Positions 14,888 to 23,400 of a stretch of 64,000 nucleotides of DNA are shown piece after piece. Source of the DNA: Echinicola soli (GTDB lineage: Bacteria > Bacteroidota > Bacteroidia > Cytophagales > Cyclobacteriaceae); NCBI RefSeq assembly GCF_006575665.1, contig NZ_CP041253.1:4253001-4317000 (forward strand), read 5' to 3'. Within the stretch, counting starts at the first letter, position 1. The number at the start of each line of letters is the position of its first letter. Position numbers and translations under genes: made by a program. The notes below the pieces were generated by a model. The model did not search any database, had not been told where the DNA came from, and worked only from the letters and a program-made list of their open reading frames with translations.

Positions 14888-17800
14888 TCCTTGGTTTTTG
14901 AATACTCTCCAATTCCTTTTCTTGCTCCACTAAAAATGTTGTTATATATTTTTATTACTTTTTTATTTATATCAGAAACATTTAATATTTCTGAGTGTCC
15001 TAAGTTGAAAGAACCGACACCTAAATCAACTCCAGTTGAAAACAAAGATTTTCCATTTTCTCCCAAACCAAATGAGGTACTGACTCCATCTTGAATGTTG
15101 TAATCAATAAACGCTTGGCTTACGAACGAAAACTTACCAAAAACACTTGCTAAACCTATATTTGCTACATCCACAGATGACAAATCACCTCTAAAAATCA
15201 AACTTGATCCCATTTGTAAAACAGTTTCAGTTCCCATTTCCAATGCTGCCTTAGTTCCTGTGGCTTGCACTAAATTTTCTATAAGTATCGGACTCGCCGC
15301 TATAATCACAATACTGCCGGTGACCCCATATTTGTATAAATACCTGATACCGTCAAGGTAGTCGGAGTTTATGCTCTGCTGTGCCTCAAAGTCACTGTAA
15401 TGAAGGGGTCTCCCCCTGGTTAATAAATCCCGAGCCTCCTTTGCACCTTTATTCTGAGCAACATACCCCAGATTCCTATAAACAGTATTGGTACTATTTC
15501 TGAACTGTTCAAAGAGCAGGGAATAATCCGGATTTGCTTCCTGCAATCTACTGGCGGTGACCGTGACTTCCGGCAGATCCACTTCAGGACAATCGTCACA
15601 CTCCCCTAACAGTCCAGTCGGGTCATTGAATTTGATCGGGTTGTTGAACCCAAATACCATTGGGCTTATCGAAGTGTACATATCCGACAGTTTGTCCGTA
15701 CCCAAAAACCGCCCAATTGCAGGATCATAAAACCTGTTCGGCGTCCAGTACAAACCAAGATTCAAATCATCGATCAATTCACTTCCCCTGTTATAAAGAT
15801 ACTTTTGACTCGTAGCACCCGGCCTGCTATAAGAATTAAAACTCATCCCAAAGGGATAGTAATCATCCTTCTGTACGATGGGACTGTGGGTATGCGTTAC
15901 CTTAAAGTCGTCAAAAGCCTGTCCCGTATGGCTATCGGGAAACACTTCAATACGGGAACCTGTCTCGTTCGATAGAGCCTGTCCCGCCTGTGGCTGATAA
16001 ATATACACATATCCCGACTCTTTGATCGTGACCGGATTGATTTTTCGGTATTCGTGGGGAATATCCGATCCATTTTCTTTTGCCGATGTGCTCACTTGGA
16101 CGAAAGAACTGCTGACATAGTTTTGGTTCCTGTCCAGCACCAACAGGTTCAGATAGGCCTTCGGGGCACCGGCCTGGCCGCTGCCATGGCTGATCATCCC
16201 GGCAAACGGAATGACCGGATCAGTGCCAGCGGTCGCTCCATCCACCACTATGTGGCTGGCATTGTTCGAAAGGTCCTCAATTAGCTGGGCGAAGGAGGAA
16301 CCTGAAGCTCCCTTGGTCTCCGGATCGAGGTATTTCGCCCATACCTCTGCCGATACCTTATCCCCGGGCTTGACCTCGAGGGATTTGGCCAGTCCATACA
16401 CTTCATTCCCGGTACCGTTCAGGCGTGAGGTATAGGTCTTGGATGTTCCCGCATCGGTATGGTCGAAAATATTAGCATTGATCCGCGTGACCTCCCCATA
16501 CCTACTGAAATACGTCTCCTCGTAGTTCTTTGTTTGGGAATCATTTTCGAAAGTCGCCAGGTAGTTATCCACTTCTTCATCTGTTTTAAAAGTCGCCCGC
16601 ACATTGCCCAGAGCCTGTCCCGAACTTTCTTCGGGATGGTCCTTCAGGTTGTACTGGTAGTCCCAGCCCCCGTCCTTGGGTACAATACGGCCCTCGTCGT
16701 GCTGGACGAACTGCAGCGCATTGTTCTCGTACACAAACCCTCCCAAATAATCGGAAACTTTCGTCGTATTCCCGTCCACTGTCCTCTGGGACAGTTTGGT
16801 TCCCGAGGCGTCATAGGTATATTCTATGTATTTATTGGCATTGAAGGTCACCTTCTCCGGCAGGTTCAGGTGGTTGTACGTAATCGAAGTAATGCCCTTG
16901 TTCCGGTCTTCCTTCATATTGCCGTTTTCATCATAGAAGTACTCCGTCGTTTGATTGGTACCGTCCTTAAAGCCTGCGGTCTTTCCCGAACTGTCCGTTA
17001 CTTTGCTGAGCTGGTTGCCCCTGGCATAGGTATAAATCAGGTTGTCTATGGTGACATTTGCATTGTCGTTCTCATCATTACCTCTGCGCTGTAGGGTTTC
17101 GATGTTCCCGTTCAGGTCGTAACTGATCTGTGGCACATCAAAGCCCATTGTGCCTGCTCCACCATTACTGTACAAAGCTTTGGTCAACCTGTTCATGGGA
17201 TCATAGTTATAGTCATAACGGTTCACCGTGGACTCGTACGGGTTCTTCCAGACAGTAGAGCCTATGTTGCCGTTATAAGCCTTATGGCCGCTCGGGGCAT
17301 TGTCATACTGCATATCCATCTCGAAGAGCTTCGCGGTCCCGTCGGATACATTGTTGATTTTGGTCAGCCAGCCGCGGATATTATAGGCATAATCAATGTC
17401 CTCGAAGCCTTCGGCCAAGTCCTTGTTCACCAGTTCGCCCAGTTCATTATAGGTATTGCTCAGCAAAGTTACAGGAGTGACCCCATTGATGCTGTGGTTG
17501 ACTGTCAGCAACCTGCCCGCATGGTCATAGGTATATTCTTGGGTCACTTCAGTAGAGCTGATATCTGCTGTGGGATTGTAGTGTTCCAGATGGGTTTTCC
17601 TCACCCTTCCGGCAAAGTCGTATTGGGTAGAGACGATATCGTTTCCGTTCTTATAGTTCACCACTTTGGACTGGATCAGACGATAGCGGTCGTCGTAGAA
17701 GTTGACCGTTTCGACGTAGTCGTTTGTCGTGCCGAGTATCTTGACCTTGGTTCCCGTCAACTGGCCCTTTACCGTATTGAATGCTACTGGAACTATCTTC

Positions 17801-18240
17801 CCGCCCGCACTACCGGAAAGTCCTGGCGGTAGGCTAAAGCTCTTACTGGTAAAACCATAGTTATCGTAATAGGTAACGGTATGGATTTCCGGTTCCGCCA
17901 CGGATGCCGGATAGGCAGTGTTGGAATATTTGGTGGTCCCGCTCCCGGTGTAGGTCTCGTGCAGGACACTGTGGCCGTCCACTGCTTTCCGGATGGAGGA
18001 AAGGCTGCCGGAGATGGCCTTCTCCCCGGTAATCACCGGACGGCCAAAGGCATCGTATTTGGTAAAGCTCCATTTGCCTGTCTTCCGCTGGTTGCCGTCC
18101 TGGGCCAGCACCAGGCGGTCCAGCTTATCGTAGACCATATAAACAGGCTCCGCACCCGGCACCCGTTTGTACGTCATCCTGTTCCTGTCGTCGTACCGGT
18201 ACTGGAAGGCCCACATGTCCAGGTATTCCTGTGTGGGCAT
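14884..18240 (-). CDS. RHS repeat protein, C-terminal two-thirds with toxin tip (main RHS gene, cassette 1)
   Basis: 1,118 residues from the ATG at 18,240. Residues ~1-560 are YD/RHS repeats (YDKLDRLVLAQDGNQ, YDFAGRVRKTHL, YNELGELVNKDL, YDLNGNIETLQR); ~575-860 are the core shared with all cassettes; NRFYDPAIGRFLGTDKLSDM is the hyperconserved end, followed by a ~250-residue tip with hydrophobic GSIVIIAASPILIENLVQAT. It is in frame with the ORF at 18,316-19,089: only a TAA at 18,316-18,318 separates them (codons between read IPTATVTVKPGDVLEDGTEI). The protein should form the RHS shell that encloses and delivers the tip. As it stands the gene has no N-terminus or signal peptide. Confidence 0.75.
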   Translation of the reverse strand: MPTQEYLDMWAFQYRYDDRNRMTYKRVPGAEPVYMVYDKLDRLVLAQDGNQRKTGKWSFTKYDAFGRPVITGEKAISGSLSSIRKAVDGHSVLHETYTGSGTTKYSNTAYPASVAEPEIHTVTYYDNYGFTSKSFSLPPGLSGSAGGKIVPVAFNTVKGQLTGTKVKILGTTNDYVETVNFYDDRYRLIQSKVVNYKNGNDIVSTQYDFAGRVRKTHLEHYNPTADISSTEVTQEYTYDHAGRLLTVNHSINGVTPVTLLSNTYNELGELVNKDLAEGFEDIDYAYNIRGWLTKINNVSDGTAKLFEMDMQYDNAPSGHKAYNGNIGSTVWKNPYESTVNRYDYNYDPMNRLTKALYSNGGAGTMGFDVPQISYDLNGNIETLQRRGNDENDNANVTIDNLIYTYARGNQLSKVTDSSGKTAGFKDGTNQTTEYFYDENGNMKEDRNKGITSITYNHLNLPEKVTFNANKYIEYTYDASGTKLSQRTVDGNTTKVSDYLGGFVYENNALQFVQHDEGRIVPKDGGWDYQYNLKDHPEESSGQALGNVRATFKTDEEVDNYLATFENDSQTKNYEETYFSRYGEVTRINANIFDHTDAGTSKTYTSRLNGTGNEVYGLAKSLEVKPGDKVSAEVWAKYLDPETKGASGSSFAQLIEDLSNNASHIVVDGATAGTDPVIPFAGMISHGSGQAGAPKAYLNLLVLDRNQNYVSSSFVQVSTSAKENGSDIPHEYRKINPVTIKESGYVYIYQPQAGQALSNETGSRIEVFPDSHTGQAFDDFKVTHTHSPIVQKDDYYPFGMSFNSYSRPGATSQKYLYNRGSELIDDLNLGLYWTPNRFYDPAIGRFLGTDKLSDMYTSISPMVFGFNNPIKFNDPTGLLGECDDCPEVDLPEVTVTASRLQEANPDYSLLFEQFRNSTNTVYRNLGYVAQNKGAKEARDLLTRGRPLHYSDFEAQQSINSDYLDGIRYLYKYGVTGSIVIIAASPILIENLVQATGTKAALEMGTETVLQMGSSLIFRGDLSSVDVANIGLASVFGKFSFVSQAFIDYNIQDGVSTSFGLGENGKSLFSTGVDLGVGSFNLGHSEILNVSDINKKVIKIYNNIFSGARKGIGEYSKTKE
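15976..15996. repeat. palindromic element, in frame (main RHS gene only)
   Basis: 21 bp read as QPQAGQA between YIY and LSNE. None of the cassettes has it, so it was inserted independently and recently. Confidence 0.7.
16612..16636. repeat. palindromic element, in frame (main RHS gene)
   Basis: AGCCTGTCCCGAACTTTCTT then CGGGA, read as PEESSGQA; same insert at 8,720-8,744 in cassette 5. Confidence 0.7.
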
Positions 18241-18315
18241 GATCCCGTGCAGCCTGATCTCCGTGCCGTCTTCCAGGACATCTCCGGGCTTTACCGTGAC
18301 GGTCGCCGTGGGGAT

Positions 18316-19089
18316 TTAGGCCACCTTGCCGCCGGATTTGGCGGCGATGTCCGCATAATCCACATCCTCGGTCACCAGGTAATAGCCTGCCGGGGCTTCC
18401 AGATCGGCCTTGGCATGGCCCCTGGAGGACTCGGGCGGGAGCACATAGGCCAGGTTTCCATAATCATCATAGACGTAGTGGGTATCCGCCCACTGGCTAC
18501 CGGGGGCCTGCACCCGTTTCAGCACCGCACGGTCCTGCAGGTCCCTGAATTCGATGGCAACATGCCCTTCCTCATCGGTGGTCCTGGTCTTGTACAGGCT
18601 GCCCGGCCCATAGAAGCGGTAGGCGATCAGCCTGCCCTCCTCCTCTTCCCAGAGTATCACGTTGTCGGAGGACGTGCTGGCCAGGTAGTCGGTCTTTACC
18701 GGCCTGCCCGTGTCATTGCCCTCTTCGTCCACTGCTTTGGCCCAGGGCTTCCCGGGGGCATGGGTGGCGGTCACCCGGTTCAGCGGGGAGCCGTCATAGC
18801 TGTTTTCGCTGAAGGCATGGTCACCGGAACTGCCGCCGAAGCGGTCGTCGTAGTAGGCCTGTTGGTCGGCCACCGCACTTTCCCGGTAATCCCCGGAGGA
18901 GCTGCCGTAGTCTTTGGCATAGGGCAGGTGGTTTTTGGCCGGCCGGCCGAAGCCATCGTATGCGATGGGACGCACGATGTCATGTCCCGAGGCGGAGGCC
19001 CCTGCCCGTACTTCCTGCATGGGACGGCCAAGGCCGTCGTAGTAGGTGAAGTGTTTCTGCGAGGTGGCCTTGTCGTCCCAAAAAAACAT
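18316..19089 (-). CDS. RHS/DUF6443-type protein, N-terminal remnant upstream of the in-frame TAA
   Basis: 257 residues beginning near MFFWDDKATSQKHFTYYDGL and continuing GRPMQEVRAGASASGHDIVR, then RHS-like KNHLPYAKDYGSSSGDYRES and PGKPWAKAVDEEGNDTGRPV. YDGLGRPMQ is the usual start of the RHS part after a DUF6443 domain. The frame stops at TAA (18,316-18,318) but the same frame continues as the 1,118-residue RHS protein, so the two are one gene broken by a nonsense codon. The 5' end is missing: at ~19,090 the sequence changes to an opposing IS3 transposase fragment. GC-rich compared with the tips. Confidence 0.65.
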   Translation of the reverse strand: MFFWDDKATSQKHFTYYDGLGRPMQEVRAGASASGHDIVRPIAYDGFGRPAKNHLPYAKDYGSSSGDYRESAVADQQAYYDDRFGGSSGDHAFSENSYDGSPLNRVTATHAPGKPWAKAVDEEGNDTGRPVKTDYLASTSSDNVILWEEEEGRLIAYRFYGPGSLYKTRTTDEEGHVAIEFRDLQDRAVLKRVQAPGSQWADTHYVYDDYGNLAYVLPPESSRGHAKADLEAPAGYYLVTEDVDYADIAAKSGGKVA

Positions 19090-19094
19090 ACCCC

Positions 19095-19438
19095 CTTATT
19101 CTTTGGCGCACCACTCAGACCGGGGCATACAGTATTGTAGCTATGATTATACAGGACTGTTGAAAAACAGTAACGTGTGAATCAGCATGACCAAACCCGC
19201 TTCACCGCATGAAAATGCCATTGCCGAAAGGGTGAACGGTATACTTAAAGAAGAGTGGCTGGTTGATCTTGAAAACCGGAAAGATATAAATGTGAACAAA
19301 TGCATTGACCGGATTATCAATATCTACAATGAAATGAGGCCACATAATGGACTGGGGAACATTACCCCGACCCAGGTACACGATAAAGGTTTTTTAAGGC
19401 ATGATACCAAACGCGTTATCGGAAAAAAGTATCCATGA
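19095..19438 (+). pseudogene. IS3-family transposase (OrfB integrase) C-terminal remnant
   Basis: The frame reads HHSDRGIQYCSYDYTGLLKN, then a TGA at about 19,175, then ISMTKPASPHENAIAERVNG ILKEEW..., the standard end of the IS3 integrase core (HSDRG.QY, YENA.AERVNGILKEE with the third catalytic Glu). The N-terminal half, OrfA and the left IS end are absent, and it carries an internal stop, so it is a dead fragment. It abuts the truncated 5' end of the RHS gene and probably caused or followed the loss of the RHS N-terminus. Confidence 0.75.
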
Positions 19439-19933
19439 AAAAAGAAGACCGAACCTGTTAAGGCCCGGCCAGCTCCTAGCAACGCTATCGGACCAAACGA
19501 TTATTCCTCGGCAAGTTGCTCCTCAGCAAAGCTTGCATCCGCTTCATCGTGGTATTGTAATTTAGGATAATCTTCTCGAAAATTGAAACAATAACTATAT
19601 TTGAAAAACAAAAGTGTAAACCATTTTCAGGACGCTTCATTGAGATCCCTCCTCAAGTCGGAATGACATCGAATTAGAAATTGTGATTTATACAACATTT
19701 TTTTAAAAGCGACTTCGCTGATGTAGATCTTCATTGTAGGGGCCATATCCCAAGTTTTTCTATTTTACTGCTTCTCCTTTTATATCAGTCCCTTTCGGAT
19801 ACTTGCATCCCACTGCTTGACACATTTCTGGCACACTTATTATGGTATAGATAGCTATTTATGGAAAAAATCATTCCATGAAGTAAAAATTAAAATTACC
19901 TTTACATCGGAATAAAAAATCAGATAATCGTCA
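19439..19933. other. gene-free stretch with a partial MITE copy
   Basis: No gene is supported. Positions ~19,637-19,712 match the right half of the MITE at 31,291-31,525 (CTCCTCAAGTCGGAATGAC ... ATTTATACAACATTTTTTT), ending AAAAGCGACTTCG instead of the intact terminal repeat, so this is a decayed copy. The rest is AT-rich leader of the PASTA gene with no clear promoter. Confidence 0.5.
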
Positions 19934-20710
19934 ATGAGCAATTTAAAGCAAGGTTCCAAGAGAGTTCTTATCCATCTCGCAGTGATCCTGGGACTGTTAT
20001 TCACAATTCTATTTGTCTTCTTCCAGGTTTACTTGCCCAATTACACCAATCATGGGGAAACTGTTACGGTTCCTGATTTGGAGAATTTTGATTACAGTGA
20101 AATAGAAAGTTATTTGGAATCGCGTGATCTTCGCTATGAAATCACACTTGACAGTGGATTTGAAGCAGATGCCAAGCCGCTAACCGTACTGAAGCAAAAT
20201 CCACGGCCCGGAGCAAAAGTCAAGCAAGGGCGAAAAATATACATTACCCTCAATGCTGAGAATGCACCTTTGATAAAAATGCCTAACTTGGTAAACAGTC
20301 CACTAAAAAATGCCCAAGAGGTACTTTCCAATTACGGACTGGTCAGAGGCGAGATTATCTATGTACCGGACATTGGTCAAAATGTAGTATTGGAGCAAAA
20401 ATTTCATGGAAGATCAATCAAGGAGGGTTTCGAAATACCTAAGGGATCGCAAATTGATTTGGTCGTAGGCGATGGACTGGGCAAACAAAGCTTGGCCATT
20501 CCCAACCTGATCGGTATGGAAGAGGAAGAAGCAGAATTTTTGGTTGTGGGATCAGGACTACGAATGGGCAGGGTAAATTTCGTCACTACGGATACTGTTC
20601 CGAAAGGAACCATTGTCAAGCAGCTTCCTCCTTCTGGCATAGAAGCTAAAACCGGAGAATTGGTTGATGTGTGGGTATCTGAACTTGGAGCTATAGAGAA
20701 TGATTTTTAA
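19934..20710 (+). CDS. PASTA-domain membrane protein
   Basis: 258 residues. An N-terminal membrane anchor (HLAVILGLLFTILFVFFQVY, residues ~13-34) is followed by three PASTA repeats at about 43-111 (VTVPDLENFDYSEIESYLES), 115-185 (IKMPNLVNSPLKNAQEVLSN) and 188-252 (LAIPNLIGMEEEEAEFLVVG). PASTA repeats bind peptidoglycan or act as envelope spacers; in many bacteria they sit on Ser/Thr kinases or PBPs, but here there is no kinase or transpeptidase domain. The stop at 20,710 directly abuts the next ATG, so the two are very likely one operon. Confidence 0.85.
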   Translation: MSNLKQGSKRVLIHLAVILGLLFTILFVFFQVYLPNYTNHGETVTVPDLENFDYSEIESYLESRDLRYEITLDSGFEADAKPLTVLKQNPRPGAKVKQGRKIYITLNAENAPLIKMPNLVNSPLKNAQEVLSNYGLVRGEIIYVPDIGQNVVLEQKFHGRSIKEGFEIPKGSQIDLVVGDGLGKQSLAIPNLIGMEEEEAEFLVVGSGLRMGRVNFVTTDTVPKGTIVKQLPPSGIEAKTGELVDVWVSELGAIENDF

Positions 20711-22558
20711 ATGAAAAGAAACATCGCCAAGCTTGGTCTATTTTTATGTGCACTGATAGGTGTCTTTCACCACTCCTTTGGTCAGTTACGCCAGCTTAGC
20801 GTCAACAGGAGCGATTATGTTTCCTATAAACAGCAAAATATCAATTCCAGAGTGTTGGCCGACACCTTGGAGTTGCCTTTCTGGGATGATTTTTCCCTCG
20901 GCACCTTGGACAGTACAAAATGGGAATCAAATGGTGCCTATGTATCCCTTAGTGTCGGCGTAGGAGCGCCAAGTTTAGGGGCAATGCTCCTGGATGGAAC
21001 CAAAGCCAATGGACAACCCTACAGTACTGATATTGGCCAAGTAAACCTGACCGATCAGATTACCTCCCAACCAATTAACCTTTCAGGGCTAAACGATGAA
21101 GAGCAAGGTACCGTTTACCTTAGCTTCTTTTGGCAAGCAGGCGGGAAAGCCGAAATCCCTGATTCCGATGACTTTCTCCAACTATCATTTCTGGACAGCC
21201 TGGGGAATTGGAATGTGATCTGGACCCAATATGGAGGGGACAGCATACAAGCCTTCCAACAGGAAATCATTCCACTGGACGGGATTTACCTGCATGGCCA
21301 ATTCAAAATGATGTTTCAGAGTTCTGGGCGATTGGCAGGGCCATTTGATAGTTGGCTGCTAGATTACGTGTACCTTAATAAAAACAGGACGGTAGATGAC
21401 CTGAGTTATCCCGATCGAGCACTAACACTCCTGAACAGCAGCTTTTTAGGAAAATACACAGCCTTGCCATTATATGAATTCAAAGCGCTTTCCGACACGG
21501 TTTTGACAAGTATCAACAATCAGTTTTATAACTTGAACGATCGGTTTAGGGCCATGGAATATTCAGCGGAAATCAGGGACAAAGACAGCCAAGAACCGTT
21601 CATGGTGCTCAATTCCAACACCCCATTTAACCCCGTGCCTTTAGCAAACGAGCGAAGGGATTTTGCCAGTGGAGTGCCTACCGAGCTGGTGCAGCAAGAT
21701 CGTGAGGAAGTATTTGACCTGGAAAGTATCGTATACCTTAGCTCAGGGGATGATTACCTCATTGATGAAATTGTGAATGGTGACACCACCTACTTCAGCC
21801 AGGTGGATTTCCGCATCAACGACACTGCTCGGACTACCATCCCTATCAGGGATTACTATGCCTTTGACCGGGGAACGGTGGACTACGCGGCGGGGATAAA
21901 CCAACGCTCGGGGATGGTAGCAATAAAATATCATGCCTCCTCTCCTGCCTTTGTCAATGCCCTCAGTATCAATTTCACAAACCCTGCCCAAGCGGGTACG
22001 GCAGTTGATTTATTGGTATGGTCATCGCTGGATGATGAACCGGTTTTTGCCAAAGAGGTTATTATTCAGCCCAAAGAAACACTGGAAGATTTTACCAAGT
22101 TCACGTTGGATACTGCTATCCAAGTAGAAGGCGATTTTTATGTTGGTTATATGCAGTTTACCAATGATTTCATTCATATTGGCCTGGACAAATCAAACGA
22201 CACCTCTTCCGAAGTACATTATAACATCTCTGGATCCTGGGCACCAAGCGAACAGGTGATCGGTTCACTCATGATCAGGGCACATATGCAAACAGAAGGC
22301 CCCTTGCCACCAGAAACCCCAGAGACAGAATCGCTGATCAAAGCCTATCCAAATCCAGTAGTAAACGACCAAATATTCCTGGAAGGAGACGTAGATGATG
22401 TCAAACTCTTCGACACCTTCGGCAGGGAAATAAAAATCGATATCAATGAGGCAGAAAATGGCAAATTCGTTAATTTTACGACCAATCGTAAGGGCGTTTA
22501 CCTGATCAAGGCCTGGAATAAAAACTCACCGCAATTAATAAGAATTTTAGTCAAATAG
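20711..22558 (+). CDS. T9SS type A sorting domain protein
   Basis: 615 residues with a signal peptide (LGLFLCALIGVFHHSFGQ) and a C-terminal type IX secretion tail (KAYPNPVVNDQIFLEGDVDD ... GVYLIKAWNKNSPQLIRILV). The central region is beta-rich (FWDDFSLGTLDSTKWESNGA, QPINLSGLNDEEQGTVYLSF), like lectin/jelly-roll modules of secreted Bacteroidota proteins; no catalytic motif is seen. It should be exported by Sec and then moved across the outer membrane by T9SS. It starts immediately after the PASTA gene stop with no gap. Confidence 0.85.
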   Translation: MKRNIAKLGLFLCALIGVFHHSFGQLRQLSVNRSDYVSYKQQNINSRVLADTLELPFWDDFSLGTLDSTKWESNGAYVSLSVGVGAPSLGAMLLDGTKANGQPYSTDIGQVNLTDQITSQPINLSGLNDEEQGTVYLSFFWQAGGKAEIPDSDDFLQLSFLDSLGNWNVIWTQYGGDSIQAFQQEIIPLDGIYLHGQFKMMFQSSGRLAGPFDSWLLDYVYLNKNRTVDDLSYPDRALTLLNSSFLGKYTALPLYEFKALSDTVLTSINNQFYNLNDRFRAMEYSAEIRDKDSQEPFMVLNSNTPFNPVPLANERRDFASGVPTELVQQDREEVFDLESIVYLSSGDDYLIDEIVNGDTTYFSQVDFRINDTARTTIPIRDYYAFDRGTVDYAAGINQRSGMVAIKYHASSPAFVNALSINFTNPAQAGTAVDLLVWSSLDDEPVFAKEVIIQPKETLEDFTKFTLDTAIQVEGDFYVGYMQFTNDFIHIGLDKSNDTSSEVHYNISGSWAPSEQVIGSLMIRAHMQTEGPLPPETPETESLIKAYPNPVVNDQIFLEGDVDDVKLFDTFGREIKIDINEAENGKFVNFTTNRKGVYLIKAWNKNSPQLIRILVK

Positions 22559-22563
22559 AGATT

Positions 22564-22869
22564 ATGGAAGACATTACTGTAGAAGAACTAAAGGAAAGAT
22601 TAGACAATAATGAGGAATTCCCATTTGTAGATGTAAGAGAAGAGTGGGAATATGAAGAGGACAACCTCGGTGCCTTGAATATTCCACTGGGGCAACTGGC
22701 GGCTTCATTGGAGGAATTGGAGGAATATAAAGACCAGGAATTGGTGGTGCACTGCCGCTCAGGCGCCAGAAGTGCCAATGCCAAAAAATTCCTTGAAACC
22801 AAGGGCTATACCAAGGTAAGAAACGTCTTGGGAGGCATTATGGCTTACCGAGAACTGGAAGAAGAATAA
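22564..22869 (+). CDS. single-domain rhodanese-like protein
   Basis: 101 residues, a complete compact rhodanese domain: VDVREEWEYEEDNLGALNIP and the active-site loop HCRSGARSANAKKFLETKGY with the catalytic Cys, then NVLGGIMAYRE. Such proteins carry a persulfide on the Cys and hand sulfur to acceptors. It starts five bases after the upstream stop, so it may be co-transcribed with the PASTA/T9SS pair, and a hairpin follows its stop. Confidence 0.9.
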   Translation: MEDITVEELKERLDNNEEFPFVDVREEWEYEEDNLGALNIPLGQLAASLEELEEYKDQELVVHCRSGARSANAKKFLETKGYTKVRNVLGGIMAYRELEEE

Positions 22870-22880
22870 ACAAGATAAAC

Positions 22881-22921
22881 ATGAGGCTGTCTCATCCCAT
22901 AACGGGACAGTCTCTTTTTTT
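22881..22921 (+). terminator. rho-independent terminator after the rhodanese gene
   Basis: GAGGCTGTCTCATCCC pairs imperfectly with CGGGACAGTCTC across a short ATAA loop and is followed by a run of seven T. It ends the PASTA-T9SS-rhodanese unit. Confidence 0.7.
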
Positions 22922-22932
22922 AGTATGATACT

Positions 22933-23400
22933 ATGGAAATGATCGTGTTTTTCAAAGAGCTTTTTGATTATGTTTTCACGCAAAACCAACGGATCATTCA
23001 GCAGCTACGCGATCAACCTGACAAAGCCTCCGAACGCAGCCAACTCCTGCTCTCTCATATCGTCAATGCCCATCACATCTGGAATGCCAAAATCATACAA
23101 TCCACTCCCTTGATGAAGCCATGGGACTTGCATTCCCTCGAGAAAGTGGATTCAATGGACAGGGAAAATCTCGAAAACACACGCGCTATTCTTTCGGAAA
23201 TGGAATTGGACCAAGAAGTTCCCTACCGGTTAAGGGGAAGAAAAACCTTTCACCATCCCGTTGGGGATTTACTTTTTCAGGTCGTAAACCACACCGCTTA
23301 CCACAGGGGGCAAATCGCCACGGAATTCAGAAAATGCGGCATGGAACCAATAATGTCCGAATATATCGTCCATAAAATGACGGGAAACAAGAAGAAGTAA
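22933..23400 (+). CDS. DinB-like damage-inducible family protein
   Basis: 155 residues, four-helix DinB/YfiT-type fold. The metal-binding His positions are recognisable in SHIVNAHHIWNAKI and in VVNHTAYHRGQIATEFRKCG, the family signature (NH..H H.G). Members are thought to be metal-dependent transferases using small thiols; the substrate cannot be told. ATG at 22,933 is used; ATG at 22,939 is an alternative. It starts just downstream of a terminator and is likely transcribed separately. Confidence 0.8.
   Translation: MEMIVFFKELFDYVFTQNQRIIQQLRDQPDKASERSQLLLSHIVNAHHIWNAKIIQSTPLMKPWDLHSLEKVDSMDRENLENTRAILSEMELDQEVPYRLRGRKTFHHPVGDLLFQVVNHTAYHRGQIATEFRKCGMEPIMSEYIVHKMTGNKKK

Noticed and set aside
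1..19089. Prophage or integrative element boundaries around the RHS locus
   Set aside because: No integrase, tRNA attachment site or phage structural genes within the region; the only mobile gene is a dead IS3 fragment.
19075..19140. A second poly-T frameshift extending the RHS gene upstream of 19,089 (LSGAPKNKG reading)
   Set aside because: The plus strand over the same bases reads HHSDRGIQYCSYDYTGLLKN, standard IS3 integrase sequence, so RHS homology simply ends here.
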